A stretch of DNA of 64,000 nucleotides, taken from positions 310,854,949-310,918,948 of the forward strand of contig CM054060.1 in NCBI GenBank assembly GCA_028641055.1, written 5' to 3'. Positions 22,171 through 34,050 of this stretch are shown here, piece by piece. The position numbers and the translations under genes were made by a program. The notes beneath the pieces are model-generated. The model ran no database searches. It was not told where the DNA came from and saw only the letters and a program-made list of their open reading frames with translations. Each line of letters begins with the position of its first letter. The first letter of the stretch is position 1. This stretch comes from Alopecurus myosuroides (Eukaryota; Streptophyta; Magnoliopsida; Poales; Poaceae).

Positions 22171-23658
22171 TGTGCTAGGAGAGGGTCGTGGGGGGGTTAA
22201 GATGCAGCTCTTGCGTTAACTGAACTTGTTCGTTCAGATCGCTGTACCTCACGGAGGCAGGCAGCGATGCTCGCCGGAGGGGCGCCGTCCGCGGGTGTGT
22301 GGGGCGCTGTGGGGGGTCGTGGTGCAGAGGAGATGGAGGGAGGAGAGGGATAGCGAGAGGGAGGAAGGGGAGGTGGGGGGCTCACCTTCGAGGAGGTACA
22401 GGAGGAGCGCACGGGCAGGGGGTGGTCGCCGGCGACGGGAGGATGGCGGCGGCGCTCCGAGGCTCCCCGGTGCCCACCGAGGGGTGGAGGAGGGAGAGGG
22501 CGCCGGGGAGGTTCCATTCCCGCGCTCTCCCGGGCCGGAGGGAGCCTCCAACGCCGGCGATCACCGGAAAGAAGGTGTAATTTTCGGTGGGTTCAGAGTT
22601 CAGATACAGAGAGATTACAGAGAGGAGAAGGTGGAAGAAAGGGAATGGAGGCGGTAGAGGGAGAAGGAGGGAGAAGGGAAGTAGGTTGGAACCCTAGGGT
22701 TAGGTTTAGGTTTATAGGTAGGGGAGGGTGGAGCTCAGCCGCTGCTTCTCCCTGCTCTGCTACGTGGATACGTTCAGATGTGACCGTACGAGGAAGAAGA
22801 TGACTGAAGGGGTATTGGGCCCTGAGGAAAAATAGGTGGGCTGGGCTTCTCTCTCTCCCTGTTAGCTTTTTATTATTTTTGTTCTATTTGTTTTTTTTTG
22901 CTGCATAGAATTAGGAAGAAAAGGTTAGGGTTTAGGGTTAGGAAAATTCTAGAAAAATTTGTTATGGTTCAAATACGTAACAGCAACACTTGTCAAGTTT
23001 GATTTCCAAAAAGTTCAAATTACAAGTGATGTTTGTAATTGATTCAAATTTGAATGAATTGTGAGATTAAGTGATTTATTAAAAACAAATATTTCAAATA
23101 GGTTGAACCCTCAATTTTATTTGCAACAAATTGCTTAGAATTGTTTTGTAAATTTCAATAATTCCAAAGGGTTGATGTTTGGAATTTTTGTTTGAATTTG
23201 AATAACATATTGAGTTAAGTGAAGGATTAAAAGCCACAAATTTAAATAGTTGAACCTTAGGGATTTAATGGAAACAATTGATTGAAGGGTTTTGTCATTT
23301 CCATAATTTTCAAAAGGGTTGCTGTTTTGGAAATTAATTGAATTTTAAAAGGGTTTGGTATTAAATGAATTTTTGATAGAAACAAAACAATAGTTTTGAA
23401 ATCACAACTTTAATGGAAACAAATGGTTGTTTTGATTTGAAATATCATTTTGGAAATTGTAACATCACAAGTATGAAACAAAAGGTTTGAAATTTGGTTT
23501 GAAATTCAAATAGAAAACAAAGGAAAACAAATGAAAACAGAGGAAAACAAATGGAAAACAAGCAAAACAAATGCAATGAACATGATGCCATGATGCAAAA
23601 CATAAAATAACAGAAAGCAAACATTCTAATGGCTATTTTTCATACTTGGGATGTTACA

Positions 23659-24490
23659 AAACGCCCCCCCTTGAAGGAATCGTGCCCCGAGATTCCTACT
23701 GAGAAAAGAAAAGGTCCGGATACTTCTTGCGAAGATCCTCTTGAACTGTGACACGTGAAACACATCGTGCACCTTGGATAGTTTTTCTGGAAGTTCAAAA
23801 CGATAGGCATCCCTGGCAACTCTTCTGGAAAGACGTCAGGGGATTTGGAAACCACCGGAACATTTTCAAGTAGAGGTAGAGGTTTCATATCGAGGGTGTA
23901 TAGCTGAATAGAACTTGATTTTTTTGTAGAATAGACTATCTGGCCTGAAGGGTGGAACAGAGTTATTGATTAGACGCCGGTAGAAGAACTGAAATGGAAA
24001 GCAACAACAAGGTTTCAACGGACGAAAAGGATGTTGAGAAGAACAGGATATGAAAGCAACATTTTGGGAAAAACACGAGATCAAAACACTCCTGAGGTAC
24101 TACGGAAAAACCCATCCGGGCTTCTAAAGGATCAATATCTACTGCTTAAGGAATAGAGGATCTGCTTCCGGGGCTTACACGCCTCCGTTCTCAATCATGA
24201 GTAGGCAACATGATAAATCATGTCACAACCACCTCCATTCCTATGGTCTAGTAGATGTAACCATCCTAGAGAAACCAGAATTCGTGAAACCCTAACTTGA
24301 AAGTTTAGGTGAGAAGAGAAAACAACGTTGCACTTCCTTACCAGAAAAGGGAGGGTGGGTGGGGAAAGAAATAAAAGAACAGAATTCCTACTCTCACGTT
24401 TCAATTTTCCTATATAGCTACAAAATAGTTTCTAGACTCAACTACGACCAGTAAAAGGGATCCTACAGGCAGACAGGCTCTGATACCATT
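23659..24490 (-). pseudogene. Collapsed internal region of the non-autonomous gypsy element
   Basis: Read against the intact element: 23,659-23,740 matches the pol end and purine tract (53,073-53,155). 23,741-23,810 matches the region before the chromodomain (53,341-53,412). 23,811 to about 23,960 matches the protease/RT junction (55,955-56,100). The rest matches the 5' leader and primer site (about 57,560-58,096). The first two junctions share short repeats in the intact sequence (CCTCTT, AGGCAT). Gag, most of RT, RNase H and integrase are gone, and no meaningful protein remains. Confidence 0.85.
24476..24488 (-). promoter_or_regulatory. Primer-binding site (tRNA-iMet type)
   Basis: Minus-strand TGGTATCAGAGCC lies two bases inside the 5' LTR edge (24,491), matching the common plant initiator-Met primer site. 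Confidence 0.9.
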
Positions 24491-27400
24491 TGTCGCACAC
24501 AGACTTCTAGGGGATACTCACAGTCCGTTAAACAGTAGATACATGGCTTACGGGGCATACCGGCACCCGCATCTCAATATGAGCAGGCCAACACGTAAAT
24601 GTGTGACAACCATTCTCTTACTATTCATCGTCTGCGCAAACCATCCCGTAGAAATCCAGATACTTCCGTTGACGTACTTCAAAACATACACACATGGTAC
24701 GTCAACGGCATTTGAACAAGTGATATCACAACAGATCTCTACGACACAAAAGATGGAAATAAGTTGCAAATAGCTCTCATTAGAGCAGAGATAGCAAATA
24801 CACTCATTCAGAGGACACATGTCCCAACATATCATCATTACATCACAGCGGAAGCACTCAACATGTCTGAGTACAGACAAGATCCAAATAGGCCTAAGAG
24901 GCCGGAAACGAAAAGACGGAGCCCATCCACGAAGTCTCGGATCCTGCCCGGGTCCGCTATCTACTCGTCAGCAGTCTCGTCATACTCCACGTAGTAGCCA
25001 CCATGTAGATCCTCGGAAACGTAGTCTGCGGAAACCACAGCCCCGAAGGGGTCAGTACATAAACGTACTGGCAAGCAAGACTCACAGTTCACCAAAGTGT
25101 AACCCGTCAACACCAAGCACAGATTCTTTGGGTTCAACGGAAGAAAGGGTGATACAAAAGATGCGGCAGCTGGCTGCACTAACCAACTACAGAACATGAT
25201 ACAACTTCCGGCTAACAGAAAGAAGATAAGATGGCGTAACGGAACCAACTATAACTAACCACCAAACAAACCCATCCTGGATCTCGCCCCTTATCCAAAG
25301 AAGCAATCCGAGGATAACTCACACAGTTGAATTAATGATGGGTCAAGTTATTGTGTCAATGAGACTATTACTAGTCAAGTTATCATTAGTTAGGTGTAAG
25401 TTGTTCTGAGTACTTGTTAGCCAGTACTTTCACCAAGTAATCCATAACCACGGAAAACACGGCTTCTCGAGAAGATTTAACCCTGCAGGGATGCACCAAT
25501 TTGGCCGTACACGTAAGAATGACCCGCCAGGCGGGGAGCTAACCCACCAAGCGAGGCACTCAACACAACTCAACTCTTCTTCGCATCAAGCCCAAAGAAC
25601 CCCGTGCAGTGAGCGCACGGCTAATCAAGCCCCACGAAGAAAAGGGGACCCTCATAGCACTCTAAGAACGTGTCTCCCTAAATGCCGACTACAAAAGTTC
25701 CACCCTGGCGCCAAGGGTTCGCACCTGCATATGCATGCGGCAAATGGAAAACCCGAACTAAATGAGGCGATTTGGACGAGATGCGAATCGAATCAAATTG
25801 AGGGGGGCGCCCATACTCGCTTCCCACATGCGGTTAGTGCGCTCATCATGGATCGGTAGACCAGATCCTTTTCCTAATTAGGGTCGACACTAGCAGGCCT
25901 CAAAACCACGCCGGGCCTCCTGCCGGTGCCTTATCAGCAAATTATTATTACCTCAAAATTAACAGGTTGTTTTTTAACATCGAGCCCCAGAACATAATGA
26001 TATAGTAACAGAAAGTAACGGGTAACAGACTCGAGCAAACAACCCTAAGCATGCTAGTGAGACACGGGCACAAGCAAAGGGGTTATAGGAGTGGAGGTGG
26101 GGCAATATCAGGGTTCAGGATATCATGTGATGGGTTCGTAACATAAGCAACGATTCATATGGCTAGCAGAATAGACAACGGAAAGTATCGGTATCCAATG
26201 TTGAAAGGAACACAATGGTTCATGTGAGTGAATACTTGCCTGCAAACCCAGTAGCCTGGTACTGAGCTAACTCCTTAGAAGGGGTGTCGTAAGTATCGTC
26301 GGTCTCAACGTCGTCGTGTATCCGAGAAGAAGCAAAGAAACAACGCAGAGAGACAAACAATCAATATCATGGCATAGTGCACAAACATGGGATGATGCAT
26401 GACCATTTAATTAATGCATAGAAATAAACCAGTTGACAAGATAACATGTTTAAATGGACCCATATGCAATTTGGATTGCATATGGAAAGCCCATGAATTA
26501 AGGTTGAAACAATTGTTTTACAACTAACCAACAGGTGAAAGTGGATTAGCATGATGCATGGATGAGGAAAACAGCAAAATAACAACAATAGAATCAATTG
26601 GAAATAAGGTTTAACAAGTTTGGAATTTTATTTATTAAGTTATGGAATTGTGGTTCCTTAAAGGTGTTACACAAGCATTTGTTGTTTTCATAAATTTTAA
26701 TTGTGCAAAATAGATAACAAAGTTTATATTTGGAAATAGCACACAATTTTAGGTGGAATACATGTTTCACTTGTTGAAAAAGGATTTAGAATAAATTACT
26801 TATGAATTAAACAAGTTAAACAAGACTTAGTTGAATTTAATTCAAACATGAACTTATTTGAATTTTTAGTTGTGCAAAACATTACATGAAGTTCATATTT
26901 GAAAAGGTTATACTTTTATGGGTTGAAAACATAGTTTATATGGCCCAAAAGAATTTAATTTGATCAAGTTATGAATTTAGCAATATTAAAAGATTTAAAC
27001 AAGGTTTAAATCATTTAACCAATTTTAATTATTCAAAACATGAAACAAACTTTATATTTGAAAATGTGGTTTGATTTAGCATGGAAAACATATTTTATTT
27101 GTTGAAATTGGATTTAAAATGAGCAAGTTATTATTTTGGCAATTTTAAATGCATTAATTAAGAAACAGTTGTTTTCAGCAATTTAAATTATTCAAAACAG
27201 CAAACAAAGTTGATATTTGGAAAGTACATGAAAAGTTGATTGGAAAACATATTTAGTTTGTTGAAATTGGAATTTTTATGCCCAAGTTATGATTTTTGCA
27301 AAATTAAATGAATTAAACAAGATTTCAAATATTGCACCAATTTAAAATATTCAAAACAGTAACAAATTGCATTGAAAAGGTTGAAAACATGTAGCTAATG

Positions 27401-29587
27401 TTTCAATGAACATTTAGAGTTATTAAACATAATTTTTGGGTTATTATTGAATTTATTATGCAATTTTCCATAATCATTCTTATTCTGCCATTTTTAGTAA
27501 ACAGAGGGAAACATGCTCAAAATTAATTCAATTGTGTCCAAATAAAATACCAATGTGTAGAGTTTGTTAAGACAAATTTTTAGATCCCAAGTTTGCTTAA
27601 ATTGGATGAGTAGAACTAAAGTTATAAAATTCCAAAGTTTCCAATTTTTATTGCATTTTCAGTAATTAATTATTTAGTGCAAAAATTGTTACAGAAACAT
27701 GTTGCAAACTTGACATTACTAGAAGGAGCACAAAATTATGAATCCACAGGTTTTTGAATCATTCAAATTAGAGTGATATTCAATTTGATATTGATTTTAG
27801 AAGTAAGTGCTCAGATCTGAGTTTCTGAAAATTTGGGCAGAAAAGAAAAAAAAGCAGTAAAAAAGGTGTGGATTTGGGGGATCGAACCCTGGATCTGTGG
27901 CTTGCGCGCAAGGGACAGAACCAACTGGGTGATGTGCTGTGTTGTCATAGGAAGGGGCAGTGGGGGGGGTATGAGGTTCAGCAACTGTCCTGAATAAATC
28001 GGAAAAAGGAGAGAAAATGTGGGGGTTAGGGGGATCGAACCCAGCACCTCCCGCTGTGTGTTTGGTTGCTGCTACCAACTTGGTATGCCTGCGAGTTGTG
28101 CTAGGAGAGGGTCGTGGGGGGGGGGGTTAAGATGCAGCTCTTGCGTTAACTGAACTTGTTCGTTCAGATCGTTGTACCTCACGGAGGCAGGCAGCGATGC
28201 TCGCCGGAGGGGCGCCGTCCGCGGGTGTGTGGGGCGCTGTGGGGGGTCGTGGTGCAGAGGAGATGGAGGGAGAAGAGGGATAGCGAGAGGGAGGAAGGGG
28301 AGGTGGGGCGCTCACCTTCGAGGAGGTACAGGAGGAGCGCACGAGCGGGGGTGGTCGCCGGCGACGGGAGGATGGCGGCGGCGCTCCGAGGCTCCCCGGT
28401 GCCCACCGAGGGGTGGAGGAGGGAGAGGGCGCCGGGGAGGTTCCAATCTCGCGCTCTCCCGGGCCGGAGGGAGCCTCCAACGCCGGCGATCACCGGAGAG
28501 AAGGTGTAATTTTCGGTGTGTTCAGAGTTCAGATACAGAGAGATTACAGAGAGGAGAAGGTGGAAGAAAGGGAATGGAGGCGGTAGAGGGAGAAGGAGGG
28601 AGAAGGGAAGTAGGTTGGAACCCTAGGGTTAGGCTTAGGTTTATAGGGAGGGGAGGGTGGAGCTCAGCCGCTGCTTCTCCCTGCTCTGCTACGTGGATAC
28701 GTTCAGATGTGACCGTACGAGGAAGAAGATGACTGAAGGGGTATTGGGCCCTGAGGAAAAATAGGTGGGCTGGGCTTCTCTCTCTCCCTGTTAGCTTTTT
28801 ATTATTTTTGTTCTATTTGTTTTTTTTTTGCTGCATAGAATTAGGAAGAAAAGGTTAGGGTTTAGGGTTAGGAAAATTCTAGAAAAATTTGTTATGGTTC
28901 AAATACGTAACAGCAACACTTGTCAAGTTTGATTTCCAAAAAGTTCAAATTACAAGTGATGTTTGTAATTGATTCAAATTTGAATGAATTGTGAGATTAA
29001 GTGATTTATTAAAAACAAATATTTCAAATAGGTTGAACCCTCAATTTTATTTGCAACAAATTGCTTAGAATTGTTTTGTAAATTTCAATAATTCCAAAGG
29101 GTTGATGTTTGGAATTTTTGTTTGAATTTGAATAACATATTGAGTTAAGTGAAGGATTAAAAGCCACAAATTTAAATAGTTGAACCTTACGGATTTAATG
29201 GAAACAATTGATTGAAGGGTTTTGTCATTTCCATAATTTTCAAAAGGGTTGCTGTTTTGGAAATTAATTGAATTTGAAAAGGGTTTGGTATTAAATGAAT
29301 TTTTGATAGAAACAAAACAATAGTTTTGAAATCACAACTTTAATGGAAACAAATGGTTGTTTTGATTTGAAATATCATTTTGGAAATTGTAACATCACAA
29401 GTATGAAACAAAAGGTTTGAAATTTGGTTTGAAATTCAAATAGAAAACAAAGGAAAACAAATGAAAACAGAGGAAAACAAATGGAAAACAAGAAAACAAA
29501 TGCAATGAACATGATGCCATGATGCAAAACATAAAATAACAGAGAGCAAACATTCTAATGGCTATTTTTTATACTTGGGATGTTACA
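24491..29587 (-). repeat. 5' LTR of the non-autonomous gypsy element (5,097 bp)
   Basis: Begins TGTCGCACACAG and ends GGGATGTTACA (plus strand), followed by TSD TCAGA. Differences from the partner are few, including substitutions in the first 12 bases and different G-run lengths near 28,115. Because the LTRs start identical at insertion, this suggests fairly recent insertion. Confidence 0.95.
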
Positions 29588-31280
29588 TCAGACCAGATCA
29601 CATAGTCTCACCTCGTGATATCATTGGTATCATGAAGTTAAGGGAATAAGTGCAATGTGTACGTTGCAAACGGATCTATAATATTTGATGCTCCATGCTT
29701 GTTTTCTACCTAATGCCCTTATGTTTTCTACATGATTTCTATCGTTGTCCGGATGTTTTCACAAACTAACCTATTAACAATATGCCCTAGGCCAGTTGCT
29801 TTCTTCTGCTATTTTTTTATTTCAGAAAAGTTCTTAAGAAAATATTCTCGGAAAGGGCTAAAAATCCACGGAGGTCATTTTTTACCCAGAACAAAGATGG
29901 AGTCCAAGAAGAGCTGGAGGGGCCAGGGGGACACCAGGAGGGTGCTAGGCGTGGCCCCCATTGGCCGCGCCTGGTGGGCCCCTAGAGACCCTGGCCACCG
30001 CCTCTCGTCGCCTCTTTGCCTATAAATTTCCTTTAACCCTAAAAATCACGAGAAAAGAGTTATTTTTTCACGAAACATACAAAGAGGCACCGTCACCTCG
30101 AAAGCCCAATCCAGGGCTTCTGGAGTCCTGCTCCATCACCCTCCCGGAGAGGAGGGTTGTCACGGGAGGCCTCTACATCGCCATGATCGCCTCCGGGCAT
30201 ATGCGTGAGTAGTTCATCACGGGACTACGGGTCCATAGCAGTAGCTAGTTGGTTGTTATCTCCCCTACGCCTCTATATTTAGAGTCTCGTGAGCTGCCTC
30301 ACATGATCGAGACAACCATTATGTAATTTTGCATGTTGTGTTTGCTGGGATCCGATGAACCATGAGATTATTATTATTTTGTTCATGTCAATCTGAGATG
30401 CTTTACTTATATTTGTAGAGAGTTTTGATCGTGTCTTGCAATGCTCTCCGGTGATTATGTTTACCTTGGCCACATAGTTGTTTCACCTCCAAGAGAGGGT
30501 TTATATGCTAGATAGTGGGTTCATGCCTCCTTGTTGCATGCGCTTGAGTGACAGAAACATGCGGGGGGAGGATGTGATGTTGCCACTAGGGAGAAAACAG
30601 GGGTGCTCTTGTCTACCGACGAGGACCACTGCTTACATAACATATTGTTCTTAATGCATTTGTCTGTTGCACGCAAAGCAATCACTTTGTTGTTGCAACT
30701 TAATACCAAGGGATTTGCTGGATAGCTTTCTTGAGGTGGAATTTTAGATATGGATGCATGCTCGATAGCTGTCCATATGCCTCGACGTAATGCGTACAAT
30801 GTTAGAAACCGTGAACCATATATTGTCATAATAGTATTGTTATGCGTTCATGATTTGTCAATTGCCAGTTGTAATTTGTTCACCCAACATGTTTGTTTTC
30901 TTTGGAGAGACACCACTAGTGAACCTATGGCCCCCAGTCCTATTTTCCTCATATTGCAACCTTATTTTAAGCACTTATCATCATTGTTTACTTGCTATTC
31001 CATTCTTACTTTTATTACTCTACAAGACTCTATACGTTTAATTCTCCTATTTTTAGCAAGACCGGAAGATTGACAACATTCCGGAAAGTTGGGGCAAGAG
31101 AGAGTTTGTGCAGGTTCCATGCTTGGTCAATATCGATAAACAACGCCGTTAATACAAGTAACCTTATTCAAGACTAAAAAGTCCTACCGGTTTGATAAAC
31201 TCTGGTTCCACACTGGGGGAAATTTACACTATACTACATCATAACTTCCGCTTCCCACCAAGCGTGTGATCACGTCAGCA

Positions 31281-34050
31281 TCAAGTACTGTTTGTGGCGT
31301 CATTGCCGGGGACTTCTATCTTGCTGCAAGGGGAGTCTCACACTTCCACTCTCTTTCTCCTGTTTTGTTCTTCCTTAGTTTACTTTTGTTTAGTCTTGTT
31401 TTCTCGTTATTAAAACCCCCAAAAAAATTAGTTCGCTAGTTTCTAGTCTTTTATTTGTGTTGTTAGTTTATTTTGTTGGTATGTCTAGCTCTAATCCTTT
31501 TGTTATGTCTCCCGAGGCTGAGTTCCTCACCTTCAAATAAATAGGTGGGGAAAATTTAAAAGATGCTTGGTATAGAATTAATGATGCTCAAAATAGATCC
31601 ACTAAAAAGCAAGCCACCAGTGTTTTTCTTAGAAATTTTTATATGGGTGTCACCAATTGGTATAGGTATATACTTGACACTTTAATGGGTGGAATTTTTA
31701 TGAGCACACACTTTGGAAGCTCTTAATGTTATTGAAAGCCTAGTGAGAAAATCCTCCTTTTGATGAGATTAAAATTGATATCACTATGGAACATGTGCTA
31801 AATAGGTTGGATTCTATTGAGGAGAATATAATTAATATTAAGAAACAAAACGAGCCATCTAGAAATGAATTGAGCATGTAGAAAAACTAGATGATGCTAT
31901 AAAGAATATTTCCAAAAGGGCAAAAGTCCTTGAAACTATAAAAGCTAATGAGAACCAGCCATCTAGAATAGACTAAATTGAAGAAGTTATAGAAACGTTA
32001 GGGTCTACCTTGTCCTCTCTTAAAACTGAAAAGGTAGAAGATACAGTGGGGAAAGATGCCTAAATTCATTTATGTCCCAAAGAATCCCCTACCAATAATT
32101 AATTTATGTAAAGAAGGGGGAGATTCTAAAACCGTAGAGGAGGAATCTAGTGTGACAAAGCTAGAAGTATTATTCTTGATTCACCTAGTGTTTTAAACAA
32201 ACTTATTTCAGAGAACCCTCCTAGAAGAGCTAGCTTCACTATTGAAGCAAATTTTGATGATCTTGATGATTGATATATTGATACTTCTTGATTCTTTCTT
32301 AATGCCTAGCTAAAAGGCGTTAAATAAAAGCACTTGTGGGAAGCAACCCACTTTTGTTTTCCTTCGTTATCTTTTTGTTTTCCTCTGTTTTATTTGTTAT
32401 TTTTGTGGAATTTTTTACCTTTAAATAAACCTCTACTTATCCTTTTTTCTGTGCCAAGAGTAACCTCTAATAAAGAGGTAGTGTGATTTGGGGAAGTTAC
32501 TGTTCTGAAATAGATTTCTGGGTTGTTACAAAAAACATTATTTCTCTCAGACATAACTTTTGATTGTTTTTAAAAAACAAATAGACACATGCCCCAGGTT
32601 GTTATATAACTTTAGTTAGTTTCCCACTTTTTGATTTGAGCAACAGAAGATTTTCGAAAAAAAACTATCTTTACGGGATGTTCTGTTTTAACATATTTCT
32701 GCCAATATTTGTATTTGCGTCTTAATCTCTTTATTTAAGTGTTCTTTTGAGGGTAAGATATTTAAAATAAGTTGTGACAGTAGCTAATGTTTTAAATGTA
32801 GTGTGATACTTGTGTTGAAACTGAACCAAGTGTATTTATTATTTTAATTACACTAACGTTGCTAATGAAGATTGTGAGAAGTTTAGGCGGAGGAAGTTTA
32901 GTGTAAGGAGAGAAGAATGATGTGATGAGATGAAGGATGGAAAAATATCAAGCTTGAGTATGCCCATGTTACCCCAAGACATATTCGAGAAGTACAAGTG
33001 TAAAAACTTGGGGATTCCCAAGGCATCCTCTTCTCCATCAACAAAAATATCAGGTTTCTTTTGAAACACTACATTTTTATTGCTTCGCATGATATGTGTT
33101 ATTCATGGAGCGTAATTTTATTTTTCTTTAATTTTTGTTTTATTTCTTTGTTGTAGATTTTGGTTGGATCCTAGCACTTTTATTTTGGAGAGATACATGC
33201 TCCGTTTTCATTGCCTAGAACACTCTAGTTTTCACTCTTATTGTTCTGTGAGTGTTCAGTATTTGCTAGTACTACATATAGCTCTTTTTTTAAATCGAAT
33301 TTTGTGTAGATCTTGTTGGTTTTCTTCAATTCTATATTAATATCTCTCTGGTCTTTGATGATTATTTGCTTTGAGAGTTGTTTCAAATAATTTGATTGGT
33401 GTTGGAAAAGAGTAGAATATTTCATACTTATAGTGGTGCAATAGGAAACTTGTTTTGGTTGTGTCTTAGGATTTGGCATGTCATGTTAGATGTTATTTTA
33501 ATTGTGTGCTTAGTTTTTGATGATGTATCTTGACTAGTCTCAAATAGCTGGAAGTTCTTAATGTGTCATTGAAATTAATCATGTGTTGATTTCTCATATT
33601 GAAGCATGGTATTGTGGTAGTTCTCCTTTGGATGATTTATTTGGATTGACTTGGTGCATGCTCACACCATGTCATGACTACAAACAAAATCACCTCTAGA
33701 CTTGATAATCATTTAGTTTTTAACTAGTAATACCACTTCATGCTTTGATTAATGATGTTTTGTCGCTATGCATGATTATGGCCGTTATTGCTCTCTTAGT
33801 TGGTCGCCCTCAGTCTTTTGCTAGCTTTCACCTGTACTGAGTATGAGATCTACTCGTGCATCCAACTCCCAAAAAACCAAATTTTGCCAAATGTGTCCAC
33901 CATATCTATTTGTATGTGGTATTTAACCGTCACTCCAAGTAAATTTCTCGTGTGCTACCTTTAAGCCTTCAAAATTACTAACATGTTTTGTGTTCTTGTT
34001 TTAGATCATGAGGAAGTAGTTTAAAATTTATGATGGTTTATAATTCTGGC
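31281..34050 (+). pseudogene. Athila-like internal region, gag-start remnant and untranslated tail
   Basis: After the primer site a degraded gag-like start appears at about 31,490-31,900 (GENLKDAWYRINDAQNRSTKK..., FYMGVTNWYRYILDTL) with stops and shifts. From about 32,290 ('gcctagctaaaaggcgttaaa') to 34,010 it is non-coding and collinear with 46,840-48,420. Protease, RT and integrase are missing. The AT-rich short ORFs are noise. The junction to Tat-like pol lies near 34,040-34,070. Confidence 0.7.
31295..31312 (+). promoter_or_regulatory. Primer-binding site (tRNA-Asp type)
   Basis: TGGCGTCATTGCCGGGGA closely resembles the TGGCGCCGTTGCCGGGGA site used by Athila-type elements. It lies about 14 bp after the proposed LTR end. 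Confidence 0.75.

Larger units (their letters stand above)
18564..23658 (-). repeat. 3' LTR of the non-autonomous gypsy element (5,095 bp)
   Basis: Starts TGTCGCACCCGG and ends GGGATGTTACA on the plus strand. Pairs with 24,491-29,587 with only scattered differences. Tips resemble the LTRs of the intact chromovirus at 48,728, while the middle has diverged. The interior holds a long AT-rich stretch (about 20,700-21,850), a GC-rich block (22,240-22,560) and tRNA-like motifs. The open frames in the GC-rich block are not genes. Confidence 0.95.
18564..29587 (-). mobile_element. Non-autonomous long-LTR gypsy element (Tekay-like derivative), TSD TCAGA
   Basis: Two near-identical LTRs (18,564-23,658 and 24,491-29,587) enclose only 832 bp. 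Perfect TCAGA duplications at 18,559-18,563 and 29,588-29,592 show that it inserted as a unit. The primer site (24,476-24,488, complement of tRNA-iMet) and purine-rich tract beside 23,659 place the 5' end on the right. Residual internal sequence matches scattered parts of the intact element at 48,728-62,442. It lacks gag, RT and integrase, so any recent movement required proteins from elsewhere. Confidence 0.92.
16414..31280 (+). mobile_element. Host LTR, split by a solo LTR and an 11-kb gypsy element
   Basis: Starts TGTTGGAGGTATG, is interrupted at once by 16,427-17,879, resumes at 17,885 and is interrupted again by 18,564-29,587. It then appears to continue from 29,593 to a CA near 31,280, just before a tRNA-Asp-type primer site at 31,295. 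Removing both insertions and one copy of each target repeat leaves about 2.4 kb. The piece from 29,680 matches the fragment at 12,880-13,912. That 16,414 and 31,280 are the two ends of one LTR is inference; two adjoining elements are also possible. Confidence 0.45.

Noticed and set aside
22226..22657. Long GC-rich ORFs on both strands (also 28,127-28,732, 51,927-52,389, 61,286-61,748)
   Set aside because: All lie in the GC-rich part of LTRs, occur on both strands, recur in each LTR copy with frame changes, and show no domain. They reflect base composition.
22926..22945. Telomere-like TTTAGGG/GGTTAGGG run in the LTR (also at 28,857)
   Set aside because: Only about two degenerate units within a duplicated LTR; too short to be an interstitial telomere tract.
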